DNA of 16,149 bases from an uncultured Oscillospiraceae bacterium (GCA_900553525.1 USDZ01000019.1:1-16149); one strand, 5' to 3'; shown: positions 6,912 to 13,660, numbered from the stretch's first letter. The notes: generated by a model from the sequence alone, not told the origin. Program-made: numbers and translations.

Positions 6912-8348
6912 GCCTGTTATGTCTCCCAACGCCGCATCCTGCCGTTCCTTTGATTCCTCCAAGTCCTTGAAATCGCCCAAGTCGGTCAATTTAACTTCCG
7001 AAGCGTCAACTTTGGCGTCCGGATTTTCCGCCTGACCACGGATGGTGGCGGGGATTTCACCGTCCAGCTGCCCGCGTATACTCTCGGCCCGCAGCAGACA
7101 AACCTGTTCCAGCGTATCCACCGCCAGCCGGTGGTCTTCGTAGGAGCAAAAGGCGGTGGGATCTTTTTGAACATAAGGGGCAATCAGCTTTTCCGTCTGC
7201 CGGAGGGTGACTGCAAACCGACCGCTTTCAAAGTATTCCGAAAGGAGCTTGTCGAAATAGGTGTGATAGCGGGAAAAGTATCCTTCGTGCTTCATCAGGT
7301 TGTGGTAAAGCGGCCGGTTGAGCATGATCTTTCCTTCCGCCGGGGTGTTAATGGGATAGTTAATAAGAATGTTGGGATCTTTGATAGGGTCGGTCATGCC
7401 CAGAGCATAGGTGCCGAAGGCCAGGTTATAATCCCATGGAAGGATGCTGAGGATCCCGTTTTCCTCATACAAAAAGTAATTGTGCCCGGTATGGCCCAGA
7501 TAGCTGTCCCAGTTCATCACAAAGACCTGAACGGTGAAATACCGGAGCACCTCGTCCACGTTGACGGCGGTTTCCAGGTTTTCACCGGTGGACAGGATTT
7601 TCAGCGCCTCGATCACCCGTTTCTGATCGGCTTGCGATACCTTGAATTTGGCGTTTTCAAAGATGCCGGGATAGCTGTCCGGGTCGTCGTCAATATATCG
7701 CAGCGCCACGTCGGCGTTTTCCGCATTCAGGGAACGGTAATCCGGCTTGTACAGCTTCCCGTGATCATTCCCGAAATTCCGTCTGGCAAAGGCTTCCTCC
7801 GGCTCCTCTACAGCCAAGAACAAGCCCCAGTCCTCCCCATTGACCGTCACCCAGGTATAGCTGCAAAGGGGCGCAGGCACCCCCATGAACGCCATCATAT
7901 CGTAGGCCATATAGGTTTTCAGATAGCTGTTATCCTGAAAGGAAGCGTCCAGGGAAAATTTGTCCAGCCCATAATAATTCCCGCCGTCCAGGAACTGGTC
8001 GAATTCCAGCTTGAGGCTGTAGCGGGAAAGCCCGTATTCCTCCGTCAGCCGCAGGGAATTGTTGCCCTTTGCCCGCAGCCCGATATTATGAAACGCTTCT
8101 CCGTCGATTTCAACAGTGCAGGCCACGTATTCTTCTTTTGCGGCGTCCTCGATAAAAGCGCCCCAGTCCGCAATTTGAATATCAATGGTGTGCACCCGGC
8201 TGTCGTCAAACAGCCGGGTCACATATCCTGGGTTGGCGCTGGCTTTGGGGATCCCCAGCTGTTCGCCGAACATCAGAAGTATGGTGAGAAGGGCAGCCAA
8301 AACCGCCGCGCCGATGCAAATCCAGTCGATATACTTATGCTTTACCAT
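6900..8348 (-). CDS. CotH-family kinase, membrane anchored
   Basis: Predicted secretory-pathway-type protein kinase. Family members such as Bacillus CotH phosphorylate spore-coat proteins. The 482-residue protein has one transmembrane segment (9-27) and an external domain. Kinase-like landmarks are RAKGNNSLR (92-100), LDKFSLDASFQDNSYLK (128-144), LFLAVEEPEEAFARR (177-190) and the catalytic/metal-binding region NWDSYLGHTGHNYFLY through ILPWDYNLAFG, with Asp281 and Asp306 the likely key acids. The ATG at 8348 is chosen because it follows the DUF4956 stop by 4 bases, has AAGG upstream and begins MVKHK before the membrane helix; the open frame to 8429 overlaps the previous gene. It is last in the sigma-I-linked operon. 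A sporulation role is not implied: its targets could be the Asp/Ser-rich surface proteins upstream. Confidence 0.88.
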   Translation of the reverse strand: MVKHKYIDWICIGAAVLAALLTILLMFGEQLGIPKASANPGYVTRLFDDSRVHTIDIQIADWGAFIEDAAKEEYVACTVEIDGEAFHNIGLRAKGNNSLRLTEEYGLSRYSLKLEFDQFLDGGNYYGLDKFSLDASFQDNSYLKTYMAYDMMAFMGVPAPLCSYTWVTVNGEDWGLFLAVEEPEEAFARRNFGNDHGKLYKPDYRSLNAENADVALRYIDDDPDSYPGIFENAKFKVSQADQKRVIEALKILSTGENLETAVNVDEVLRYFTVQVFVMNWDSYLGHTGHNYFLYEENGILSILPWDYNLAFGTYALGMTDPIKDPNILINYPINTPAEGKIMLNRPLYHNLMKHEGYFSRYHTYFDKLLSEYFESGRFAVTLRQTEKLIAPYVQKDPTAFCSYEDHRLAVDTLEQVCLLRAESIRGQLDGEIPATIRGQAENPDAKVDASEVKLTDLGDFKDLEESKERQDAALGDITGKST

Positions 8349-8352
8349 CGCC

Positions 8353-9024
8353 TTATCCCATATAGTCGCCGTTATAGGAGACCAGCACCACCCGGGACAC
8401 GCCCGGCATAGCCTCCAACTCGTTGACAAAGGCGTTGCTGTCCTCTTTCAAACGGACTTCGTAATTCAGTTCCACGCAGCCGTTGTCCACGCTCTTGCTC
8501 TTGAGGTTCAGCCGCCTGACCTGGGATTTGACAAAAATCCGCGCCTGTTCCTCAATCTCGCTGTTTTCGCAGTGCACCACCAAGATATACGGGAAATCCG
8601 CCGTTTTCTTTCGGGAAAAGGCAAAGAGAACCACCCCAATGAAGATACTGCCGAATACCGCCAGCGGGATCAGGCCTGCCGCTAGCACAATGCCCACCGC
8701 AATCGCCCAGAACAGGAAGGCGATATCCATGGGCTCTTTGATCGCGGTGCGGAACCGGACAATGGACAGAGCGCCCACCATGCCCAGAGACAGCACGATG
8801 TTGCTCACCACCGTCATAATCAGCAGGGTGGTAATAAGCGACAGAGCAATCAGTGTTACACCGAAGCTGGCCGAATACATCACGCCGCTGTAGCTTTTCT
8901 TATAGATAAAAAAGATAAACAATCCCAGCAGAAAGGCCAATACCATGGCAATCACCATGTCCAGTATGGAGATGGTGGCGATATTCTCCAGAAAGCTGGA
9001 TTTGAAAATATCCTGAAAGGTCAT
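8353..9024 (-). CDS. DUF4956 polytopic membrane protein
   Basis: A 223-residue protein with an N-terminal membrane domain of about four helices (20-40, 50-72, 74-90, 100-137). It contains the conserved loop LGMVGALSIVRFRTAIKEPMD, followed by a soluble ferredoxin-like cytoplasmic domain (146-223, LVVHCENSE... to VSRVVLVSYNGDY). This layout fits DUF4956, which from memory often neighbours VTC-domain and CotH genes. The biochemical role is unknown; handling or export of polyphosphate, or serving as a membrane platform for the VTC protein, is an inference from context. GGAGG (9034-9038) lies 9 bases before the ATG. The gap to the VTC gene is 24 bases, and the stop is 4 bases from the cotH start. 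Confidence 0.87.
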   Translation of the reverse strand: MTFQDIFKSSFLENIATISILDMVIAMVLAFLLGLFIFFIYKKSYSGVMYSASFGVTLIALSLITTLLIMTVVSNIVLSLGMVGALSIVRFRTAIKEPMDIAFLFWAIAVGIVLAAGLIPLAVFGSIFIGVVLFAFSRKKTADFPYILVVHCENSEIEEQARIFVKSQVRRLNLKSKSVDNGCVELNYEVRLKEDSNAFVNELEAMPGVSRVVLVSYNGDYMG

Positions 9025-9048
9025 AAGGCTCTTCCTCCTCAGATAATT

Positions 9049-9747
9049 TTAATCGAACCGCCGGCACAGGGCGTATTTGGAGCAGGCCGCCGCCTGCCTT
9101 CCAGGCACCTGCACCGCCATGCGGACAAGCTCCGGCAAAAACGCATCGTATTTGACTTCCAATACCGTGCCAGGCTCCATTGTGCGCATGTAGAAAATCG
9201 CCGGATTCAGGAAGTCCACATTTCCAAGCCCGGTGCGGATATCCCGATCTAACGTGATACGCACATTGCCGGGCGCATAGAGAAAAGCCTCCCGGTCGTA
9301 ACGGACGATGGCCTTCGGCCACAGACCTTTCCCTTTGATTTTGCTGTAAAGCTCGATGAAGAGCGGTTCATCCGAATCCAGCAGGAATCCAACATTGCCG
9401 GAAAGCAGCTTCTCTGCCTGTTCCTGCGTCATCCGGGCGCTGCGCTTGCCGCACAGGCCGTTTGCTTTGTACTTCTTTTCCAGCCGGAGAAAGGAGGTAT
9501 CCGCTCCGTAATACCTCAGCCGGAATTTTTCCCGCCGGTTGACCCCGTCGATTTTCTCCCGCAGGGCGCTGTCATAGGGCGTGTCAAAGTACAGGCTGGT
9601 TACCCGGTATGTACCGCCCGGCCCGGCGTTTTTGTCGTGGGGAAACAGCTTCCGGAGCCTTTGGGAAAGCACCAGATCCTCCCGCAGGTTGATCCGGTGC
9701 TTCAGTTCATGCCGCAAGGGGAGCTCGTTCTCCGGCTTAATCGTCAT
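9049..9747 (-). CDS. VTC-domain protein, predicted polyphosphate polymerase
   Basis: Fits the VTC4-like triphosphate-tunnel fold, which in eukaryotes makes polyphosphate from ATP. Tunnel-lining basic and acidic residues are visible in order: RHELKHRI (12-19), TSLYFDTPYDSALREKIDG (50-68), REKFRLRYYG (72-81), RLEKKYK (88-94), IVRYDREAF (147-155), RITLDRDIRTG (163-173) and VLEVKYDAFLPE (195-206). At 232 residues it is a stand-alone catalytic domain with no membrane helix, so it is probably cytoplasmic at the DUF4956 membrane partner. The frame is open far upstream, but that part lies antiphase over the repeat region of the lipoprotein gene and is low complexity. The ATG at 9747, overlapping the lipoprotein stop by 11 bases, is the likely start; its ribosome binding site is weak, which suggests translational coupling. 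Confidence 0.87.
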   Translation of the reverse strand: MTIKPENELPLRHELKHRINLREDLVLSQRLRKLFPHDKNAGPGGTYRVTSLYFDTPYDSALREKIDGVNRREKFRLRYYGADTSFLRLEKKYKANGLCGKRSARMTQEQAEKLLSGNVGFLLDSDEPLFIELYSKIKGKGLWPKAIVRYDREAFLYAPGNVRITLDRDIRTGLGNVDFLNPAIFYMRTMEPGTVLEVKYDAFLPELVRMAVQVPGRQAAACSKYALCRRFD

Positions 9748-10846
9748 AACCGGAATCCCCATCGTCCCAATCATCGTCAGCTTCCCGGTCGTAATCGCTG
9801 CCGCCGTCGTCGTAATTGGTATTGCCGTAATTGGTGGTGCCGTGATCATCATAGTTGGTGTCGTTGTAGTCAGTAACGCCGTCATTATTCGGGCCATAGT
9901 CCGTATCATTGTAATCGGTGACACCGTCGTTGTTGGGACCGTAGTCGGTGTCGTTGTAGTCGGTGACGCCATCGTTGTTCGGGCCGTAGTCCGTGTTGTT
10001 GTAGTCGGTGACACCATCGTTATTGGGGCCGTAGTCGGTGTCATTGTAATCGGTCACACCGTCATTATTCGGGCCGTAATCGGTATCGTTGTAATTGGTG
10101 GAACCGCTGCCGGTGGCCGAAGTTCCGCCCTGCGTGCCGGCAGTCTTATGTTCCGCCTTGACAACCTTGCCGGTGACCGCGTGAATGTCATACTCGTACT
10201 CGTTCCCGTTCGCCATGAACTCCAGCTCAAAAATCGGGGTTCCGTCGTTGTGGTCGAATTCCTTATCGTCAAACACCGCGTCCGCTGCATTGACATTCGC
10301 CTGGGCAAGCGCAATTTCCTGTGCTTTTTCCAGTGTGATGTAGGGGGACGGCTTGCCGTCTTTGGCATAGGCGGGATCATAGTCATCGTCGTCAATGGTC
10401 ACGATGCCGGAGGAAAGCTCCAATCCCTTGACCGCTTCCTGCGTGCTGGCGCTCATATCCGCCAGAAAATCGTCGCTGGGAAGTACCGAACCGGGTTCCA
10501 GCTGCAGGACGATGTTCTTTTTGTTGCCGTCGATGTCATCCACAAAGTAGCCCGCTTCGTTGATTTCTACGATCAGATCCTTTAAAACATCCTCGCAGTC
10601 TTTTCCGATATAATCCGGATAGGCCTCCACAATGCCTTTTCCGTCGTCGTTCCTGCCGGTCAGGGCAGTAACCTTGCCATCTCGGTTGTATTCGATCTGG
10701 ATTTCCGGATTGACGCTCAGAGTGAGGACGCCGGTTTCTTTCAGCGCCGTTCCCTCCTGTGCCGGCGCTCCGCATCCGGTCAGAAGGACTGCAGCCGCTA
10801 CAGCCAGGGAAGAGACCGCTGCAAAAACTTTTCTTCTCAATTTCAT
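9737..10846 (-). CDS. Lipoprotein with RsgI-like external domain, PepSY and Asp-rich repeats
   Basis: A 369-residue predicted lipoprotein: basic start MKLRRK, hydrophobic 7-23 and lipobox LLTGC (Cys25). Residues 39-115 (LTLSVNPEIQIEYNRDGKVT, GRNDDGK) closely resemble the membrane-proximal external domain of the RsgI protein encoded next door, including the Asn46-Pro47 pair. A PepSY-like domain spans about 168-232 (YITLEKAQEIALAQANV ... YEYDIHAVTGKVVK). Residues 252-326 are five 15-residue repeats of YNDTDYGPNNDGVTD, and the acidic tail ends GDSGYDD. The repeat pattern N-x-D-G-x-x-D-x-x-D recalls thrombospondin type-3 calcium sites; calcium binding is an inference. AAAGGAG lies 8 bases before the ATG, and a sigma-I-like promoter lies 57 bases upstream. 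It is probably a ligand, decoy or co-sensor for the RsgI system. Confidence 0.85.
   Translation of the reverse strand: MKLRRKVFAAVSSLAVAAAVLLTGCGAPAQEGTALKETGVLTLSVNPEIQIEYNRDGKVTALTGRNDDGKGIVEAYPDYIGKDCEDVLKDLIVEINEAGYFVDDIDGNKKNIVLQLEPGSVLPSDDFLADMSASTQEAVKGLELSSGIVTIDDDDYDPAYAKDGKPSPYITLEKAQEIALAQANVNAADAVFDDKEFDHNDGTPIFELEFMANGNEYEYDIHAVTGKVVKAEHKTAGTQGGTSATGSGSTNYNDTDYGPNNDGVTDYNDTDYGPNNDGVTDYNNTDYGPNNDGVTDYNDTDYGPNNDGVTDYNDTDYGPNNDGVTDYNDTNYDDHGTTNYGNTNYDDGGSDYDREADDDWDDGDSGYDD
9869..10093 (-). repeat. Five 45-bp tandem repeats coding YNDTDYGPNNDGVTD
   Basis: Five in-frame 45-bp units encode the 15-residue repeat. Protein copies are almost identical (one has Asn-Asn for Asn-Asp) while third-codon positions vary, so selection seems to keep the protein sequence. 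Copy-number change between strains would be expected. Confidence 0.92.
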
Positions 10847-10902
10847 ATGACTTGCTCCTTTCGGTTTCCGTTTGTTTGTGGCTTTTGTTTTGCCTTACAC
10901 TC

Positions 10903-10936
10903 ATAGATTACGGAAACGGGTTTTCAAAACCGGGGT
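10903..10936 (-). promoter_or_regulatory. Sigma-I-like promoter of the lipoprotein-VTC-DUF4956-CotH operon
   Basis: On the - strand ACCCCGGTTTT (10936-10926) is followed by CGTAATCTAT (10912-10903). The same two elements at exactly the same distance (24 bases from the first A to the C of CGTA) lie in front of sigI. A C-rich -35 and a CGWA-type -10 are the recalled hallmarks of sigma-I promoters. The stretch also contains a GGTTTT/AAAACC palindrome. Confidence 0.72.
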
Positions 10937-10961
10937 AAACTGGAAAATTTTTTTGAAAAAT

Positions 10962-11927
10962 TCAGTCGTCATCGTCCGGGTCGTTGTCATCGTCTGAATC
11001 ATCATCCGAATCATCGTCGTCATAGCCGCTGTCGCCGTCGTTGTCGTCATCGTTTCCCGGGTCATAATCGGTATCGCCGTCCGTATAATCCGTGACCCCA
11101 TCGCTGCCGGGACCATAGTCCGTGTCCGCGGGCGGCGTACTGGTGGAAGGCGGCGTATAGTCGGTGACGCCATCGCTATTTGGGCCGTAATCGGTATCAT
11201 CATAATCGGTGGCGTTGGAAGACGTCGGAGGCACAACCACGGGATGAGACGGCTCGGACGAGGAAGGCGATGTAGACTCCGGCTGAGAAGTGCTCGGCCG
11301 AGAGGGAGTCGAAGATGAACTGTTTTCCAGGCTTTCCTGACCCTGCCCGTCTTGATGGTTCGTAATTTCTATTGTAATGGTAATCCGCCCGTCCAAATGC
11401 TCTGTTACTTTGGTGCGCAGCTCCGTCCCATACTCCTGGAACAGGGCTTCGTCCGGGGAATCGATGGAGAAGGAAACCCGGCCGCCTTCCGACAGGAAGC
11501 CCATTTCAATGGCCCGGTCGATCAGCTCGTCGGCAACCGTTATCTTGTCTTTCCCCTTGCCGTCATAGCCCTCCAGCAGCGTTTCCCCGTCTTCATTCGC
11601 CCCTGTCAGCCCTACAACCGTGCCCTGCCGGTTCAGATCCATCTGTACTTCCGGGTTGATGGTCAGATATATGGACGAATAGGGCTGGATATAGTTCTGG
11701 TAATAGCCGATGCCAAAGAACAGCAGGAAGCAGGCTGCAATCGCCGCGATGCCGCTGCTGATCCACCGGACGGTATGCCGCTGCCTTTCCGGCGTCTCTT
11801 TCATCAGCACCGGATCATACACCGTCTGCCCGGTTTCGTATCGCAGATTGGCCGCTTTCAAGAATCGCCCCTCTTCATCCAGAAGAACCGCATAGCCGGG
11901 GTGGCATTCCATAACCAGATAACTCAT
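10962..11927 (-). CDS. rsgI: RsgI-family transmembrane anti-sigma-I factor
   Basis: A 321-residue single-pass protein. Residues 1-52 form the cytoplasmic RsgI N-terminal domain that should bind and hold SigI (YLVMECHPGYAVLLDEEGRFLKA is split across 3-25). A membrane helix spans about 56-76. The external domain at 84-190 begins SSIYLTINPEVQMDLNRQG. Asn91-Pro92 lies where studied RsgI proteins undergo autoproteolysis. A Ser/Thr/Pro-rich linker (199-238), two copies of DTDYGPN/G-SDGVTDY (244-257, 268-281) and a terminal run of mostly Asp follow. In Clostridium thermocellum this external end carries carbohydrate-sensing modules; here it carries acidic repeats, so the stimulus is probably different. 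Its ATG overlaps the sigI stop (ATGA), and AAAGGAG lies 10 bases upstream. Confidence 0.92.
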   Translation of the reverse strand: MSYLVMECHPGYAVLLDEEGRFLKAANLRYETGQTVYDPVLMKETPERQRHTVRWISSGIAAIAACFLLFFGIGYYQNYIQPYSSIYLTINPEVQMDLNRQGTVVGLTGANEDGETLLEGYDGKGKDKITVADELIDRAIEMGFLSEGGRVSFSIDSPDEALFQEYGTELRTKVTEHLDGRITITIEITNHQDGQGQESLENSSSSTPSRPSTSQPESTSPSSSEPSHPVVVPPTSSNATDYDDTDYGPNSDGVTDYTPPSTSTPPADTDYGPGSDGVTDYTDGDTDYDPGNDDDNDGDSGYDDDDSDDDSDDDNDPDDDD

Positions 11928-12649
11928 CGCGCTGCCACTCCTTTCATCACCTGTTTCAAATGCCCGCGGATGATTTTATACCCATTGGTATAAATCAGAA
12001 GCAGGGATACCATATACTTGCGGTGCCGCTCCAGCGTCTTGCGCTCCACACCGCTCCCCGTTGCCAGCTGCCCGATGGGCAGGCGTTTTGTCTTTAAAAG
12101 GTCATCCAACAGCTCTGGGTTCTCCCTGGCATACTGCAGGGCTTTCCGGCAGGCATCCAGCGTCCGCTGCTGCTTGGGGCAGTTGTCCGCCACATCGCTG
12201 AGGCTGACGCCGAATTCTTTCATCTGCCGCGTCAGTTCCTCAATCTCTGCACGGGTCGCGTCCCGCAACGCCGTTTCTTCGTGGGGATCCCTGTCATCCG
12301 CCAGCGTCTCTCCCAGAGTTGTGTCTTCTTCTCCTATCGGTGCATCCAGCGATATGACGCGGCTGTGGCGCTGTTCCCTGCGGCTGTAATCAACCAGGCG
12401 GCTTCGGATCAGCATGGCCGCATATTTCAGGAAGGAACCCCTTGTGCGGGAATACCCGCCGACTGCCTCGTGAAAAGCCATCATGGCGATACTCAGCTCA
12501 TCGTCCTGCCCCTCTATGGGAGGACGCTTTAAGAACTTCGCCGTTTCCGCTTTGATAAAGGGCAGGTATGCGCGGATCAGGTCATCCGCCGCCCGGACAT
12601 CTTCTTTGGCCGCATAGACCTGTTCTACGATTTTATGTGCATCGTTCAT
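11924..12649 (-). CDS. sigI: RNA polymerase sigma-I factor
   Basis: Alternative sigma-70-group factor directing RNA polymerase to envelope or stress genes; SigI controls heat and cell-wall genes in Bacillus and polysaccharide-sensing genes in cellulolytic clostridia. The 241-residue sequence has the SigI-type region 2 at about 22-95 (DLIRAYLPFIKAETAKF, DELSIAMMAFHEAV, GSFLKYAAMLIRSRLVDYSRRE), a long linker, and a C-terminal helix-turn-helix region with IGQLATGSGVERKTLERHRKYM (192-213) as the likely -35 recognition element. AGGAGG (12661-12666) is 11 bases before the ATG. It is the first gene of a two-gene unit with rsgI and has a sigma-I-like promoter directly upstream, so autoregulation is likely. 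Confidence 0.93.
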   Translation of the reverse strand: MNDAHKIVEQVYAAKEDVRAADDLIRAYLPFIKAETAKFLKRPPIEGQDDELSIAMMAFHEAVGGYSRTRGSFLKYAAMLIRSRLVDYSRREQRHSRVISLDAPIGEEDTTLGETLADDRDPHEETALRDATRAEIEELTRQMKEFGVSLSDVADNCPKQQRTLDACRKALQYARENPELLDDLLKTKRLPIGQLATGSGVERKTLERHRKYMVSLLLIYTNGYKIIRGHLKQVMKGVAAR

Positions 12650-12670
12650 GCGGCAGATCCCCTCCTGTAT

Positions 12671-12704
12671 ATAGAATACGTCCCTATTTTGAAAAAACCG
12701 GGGT
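12671..12704 (-). promoter_or_regulatory. Sigma-I-like promoter of sigI-rsgI
   Basis: On the - strand ACCCCGGTTTT (12704-12694) and CGTATTCTAT (12680-12671) repeat the elements found before the lipoprotein gene, with the same 24-base offset. The start codon is about 27 bases after the CGTA box. It would provide positive feedback of SigI on its own gene. Confidence 0.72.
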
Positions 12705-12735
12705 CGAAACCAAAAACCTGTATGTACAAAATCCC

Positions 12736-12765
12736 ATTATGTAATGATACCTCTATCAGTATTAA
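12736..12765 (-). promoter_or_regulatory. Possible basal promoter of sigI with internal palindrome
   Basis: On the - strand TTAATA (12765-12760) and CATAAT (12741-12736) are 18 bases apart and fit sigma-A elements moderately. Between them lies TGATA-CCTC-TATCA (12745-12758), an inverted repeat that may be an operator. It would give basal sigI expression before the feedback promoter fires. This is a candidate only. Confidence 0.3.
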
Positions 12766-12792
12766 GGTGCGACCATAAACGGGTTAAATTTG

Positions 12793-12813
12793 TGTAAAAT
12801 CGATGTAAATCGA
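12793..12813. repeat. Short tandem repeat in the divergent intergenic region
   Basis: TGTAAAATCGA (12793-12803) is followed directly by TGTAAATCGA (12804-12813). The repeat lies in the roughly 250-base region between sigI and the divergent flavodoxin operon, which otherwise holds only the promoter candidates listed. It could be a paired regulator site or chance. Confidence 0.35.
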
Positions 12814-12899
12814 ACGACGGAAGCAGGCGGCGCTTCTTCATTCCCGCACGTTTTCGCTTTCATATTCCATAATTTTACGCAATCTTAACCTACTCATGA

Positions 12900-12928
12900 T
12901 AGATGCCAAACACGAATCACTATATAAT
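12900..12928 (+). promoter_or_regulatory. Promoter candidate for the flavodoxin operon
   Basis: TATAAT (12923-12928) is a perfect -10 element. The -35 hexamer TAGATG (12900-12905) is weak but at the ideal 17-base spacing. About 190 bases of leader precede the flavodoxin start and contain a short ORF and a GCAGCG/CGCTGC hairpin. Confidence 0.5.
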
Positions 12929-12966
12929 TATATTGAATTGTTGTATCTAATGGATGAGGCGTTTTT

Positions 12967-13026
12967 ATGGGGCGTTTTCCAGTATTGCAGCGGATATCGC
13001 TGCGAAGGCTGGCCGCTGAAGAATGA
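12967..13026 (+). CDS. Possible 19-residue leader peptide
   Basis: ATG at 12967 with GAGG 7 bases upstream opens a frame of MGRFPVLQRISLRRLAAEE then TGA. It lies just after the -10 element and overlaps a perfect GCAGCG-GATAT-CGCTGC hairpin. An overlapping frame ending at 13108 (start 12896 or 12950) has no ribosome binding site. Either could be a leader controlling the flavodoxin operon, or neither may be translated. Confidence 0.25.
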   Translation: MGRFPVLQRISLRRLAAEE

Positions 13027-13117
13027 AAGGACGCCCCTATCCAGACCGATAGCCGGTATGCTGTGTGCGCTGTTCCGGCGGCACAGGAAATCTTTCTTGA
13101 AAAATTAGGGTGATTTT

Positions 13118-13660
13118 ATGAAATCAATTATTATATACGGAAGCAGGTACGGAAGCGCCCGCCGGTATGCACAGGAGCTGTCAAAGCAAACGGGTATCCC
13201 TGCTGTCAGTTATCGAGATATTCCGTTGCTTTCCGGGTGTCAGACCATCGTGTATATCGGCGCGCTGTATGCCGGAGGTGTTCTGGGATTGACAAAGACG
13301 CTGCGAGGGCAGTCATTCGGCGAGCATCAAAGACTGGTGATCGTTACGGTCGGGCTGGCTGACCCAGATATACCGCAAAATCGTGAGAATATCCGAAACG
13401 CCCTTCAAAAGCAGATTCACGCCCAGCTATATGACAGAGCAGCGATTTTCCATCTGCGGGGCGCCATCGATTATCAGGCGCTATCTCTGGGACACCGAAC
13501 CATGATGGCGCTGCTGCACCGCTCTCTGCAAAAGAAACCGGCGGAAGAATGGAGCGAAGAAGACAGGGCGTTAATGGAAACCTACGGCAAGCAAGCAGAT
13601 TTTGTCGATTTTGTATCCCTGCGGCTGATCATCAATGAGATGCAGAGGGATACGGAATGA
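13118..13660 (+). CDS. Flavodoxin-domain protein (HemG/Flavodoxin_5-like)
   Basis: A 180-residue predicted cytoplasmic FMN-binding protein. The start MKSIIIYGSRYGSARRYA has the first beta strand and the phosphate-binding loop (residues 8-15). IVYIGALYAGGVLG (about 45-58) forms the next flavin-contacting strand and loop. The C-terminal stretch FHLRGAIDYQALSLGHRTMM resembles flavodoxin-like proteins related to protoporphyrinogen oxidase HemG. The physiological electron partner is unknown, and no heme genes are nearby. AGGG (13107-13110) lies 7 bases before the ATG. The stop overlaps the next start as ATGA, indicating a translationally coupled operon with two membrane proteins. Confidence 0.85.
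   Translation: MKSIIIYGSRYGSARRYAQELSKQTGIPAVSYRDIPLLSGCQTIVYIGALYAGGVLGLTKTLRGQSFGEHQRLVIVTVGLADPDIPQNRENIRNALQKQIHAQLYDRAAIFHLRGAIDYQALSLGHRTMMALLHRSLQKKPAEEWSEEDRALMETYGKQADFVDFVSLRLIINEMQRDTE

Noticed and set aside
7131..8411. A 426-codon open frame on the + strand opposite cotH
   Set aside because: It is fully antisense to a well-supported CotH-family gene, has no recognisable domain and no ribosome binding site. It is the GC-driven shadow of the real gene.
9748..10044. N-terminal extension of the VTC frame (Thr/Met/Pro-rich)
   Set aside because: It is the out-of-phase reading of the 45-bp repeats of the lipoprotein gene. VTC homology starts only after the ATG at 9747.
9869..10093. Regular 45-bp repeats as a CRISPR array
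   Set aside because: The units are contiguous and coding in frame with no unique spacers. They are a protein tandem repeat.
9581..10585. A 334-codon + strand frame rich in Val and Ile
   Set aside because: It is the antisense translation of the Asp/Asn-rich repeat region, which gives Val/Ile-rich low complexity. It matches no family.
12896..13108. A 70-codon frame before the flavodoxin gene
   Set aside because: There is no ribosome binding site at either possible ATG (12896, 12950), the first lies inside the promoter candidate, and no domain is visible.
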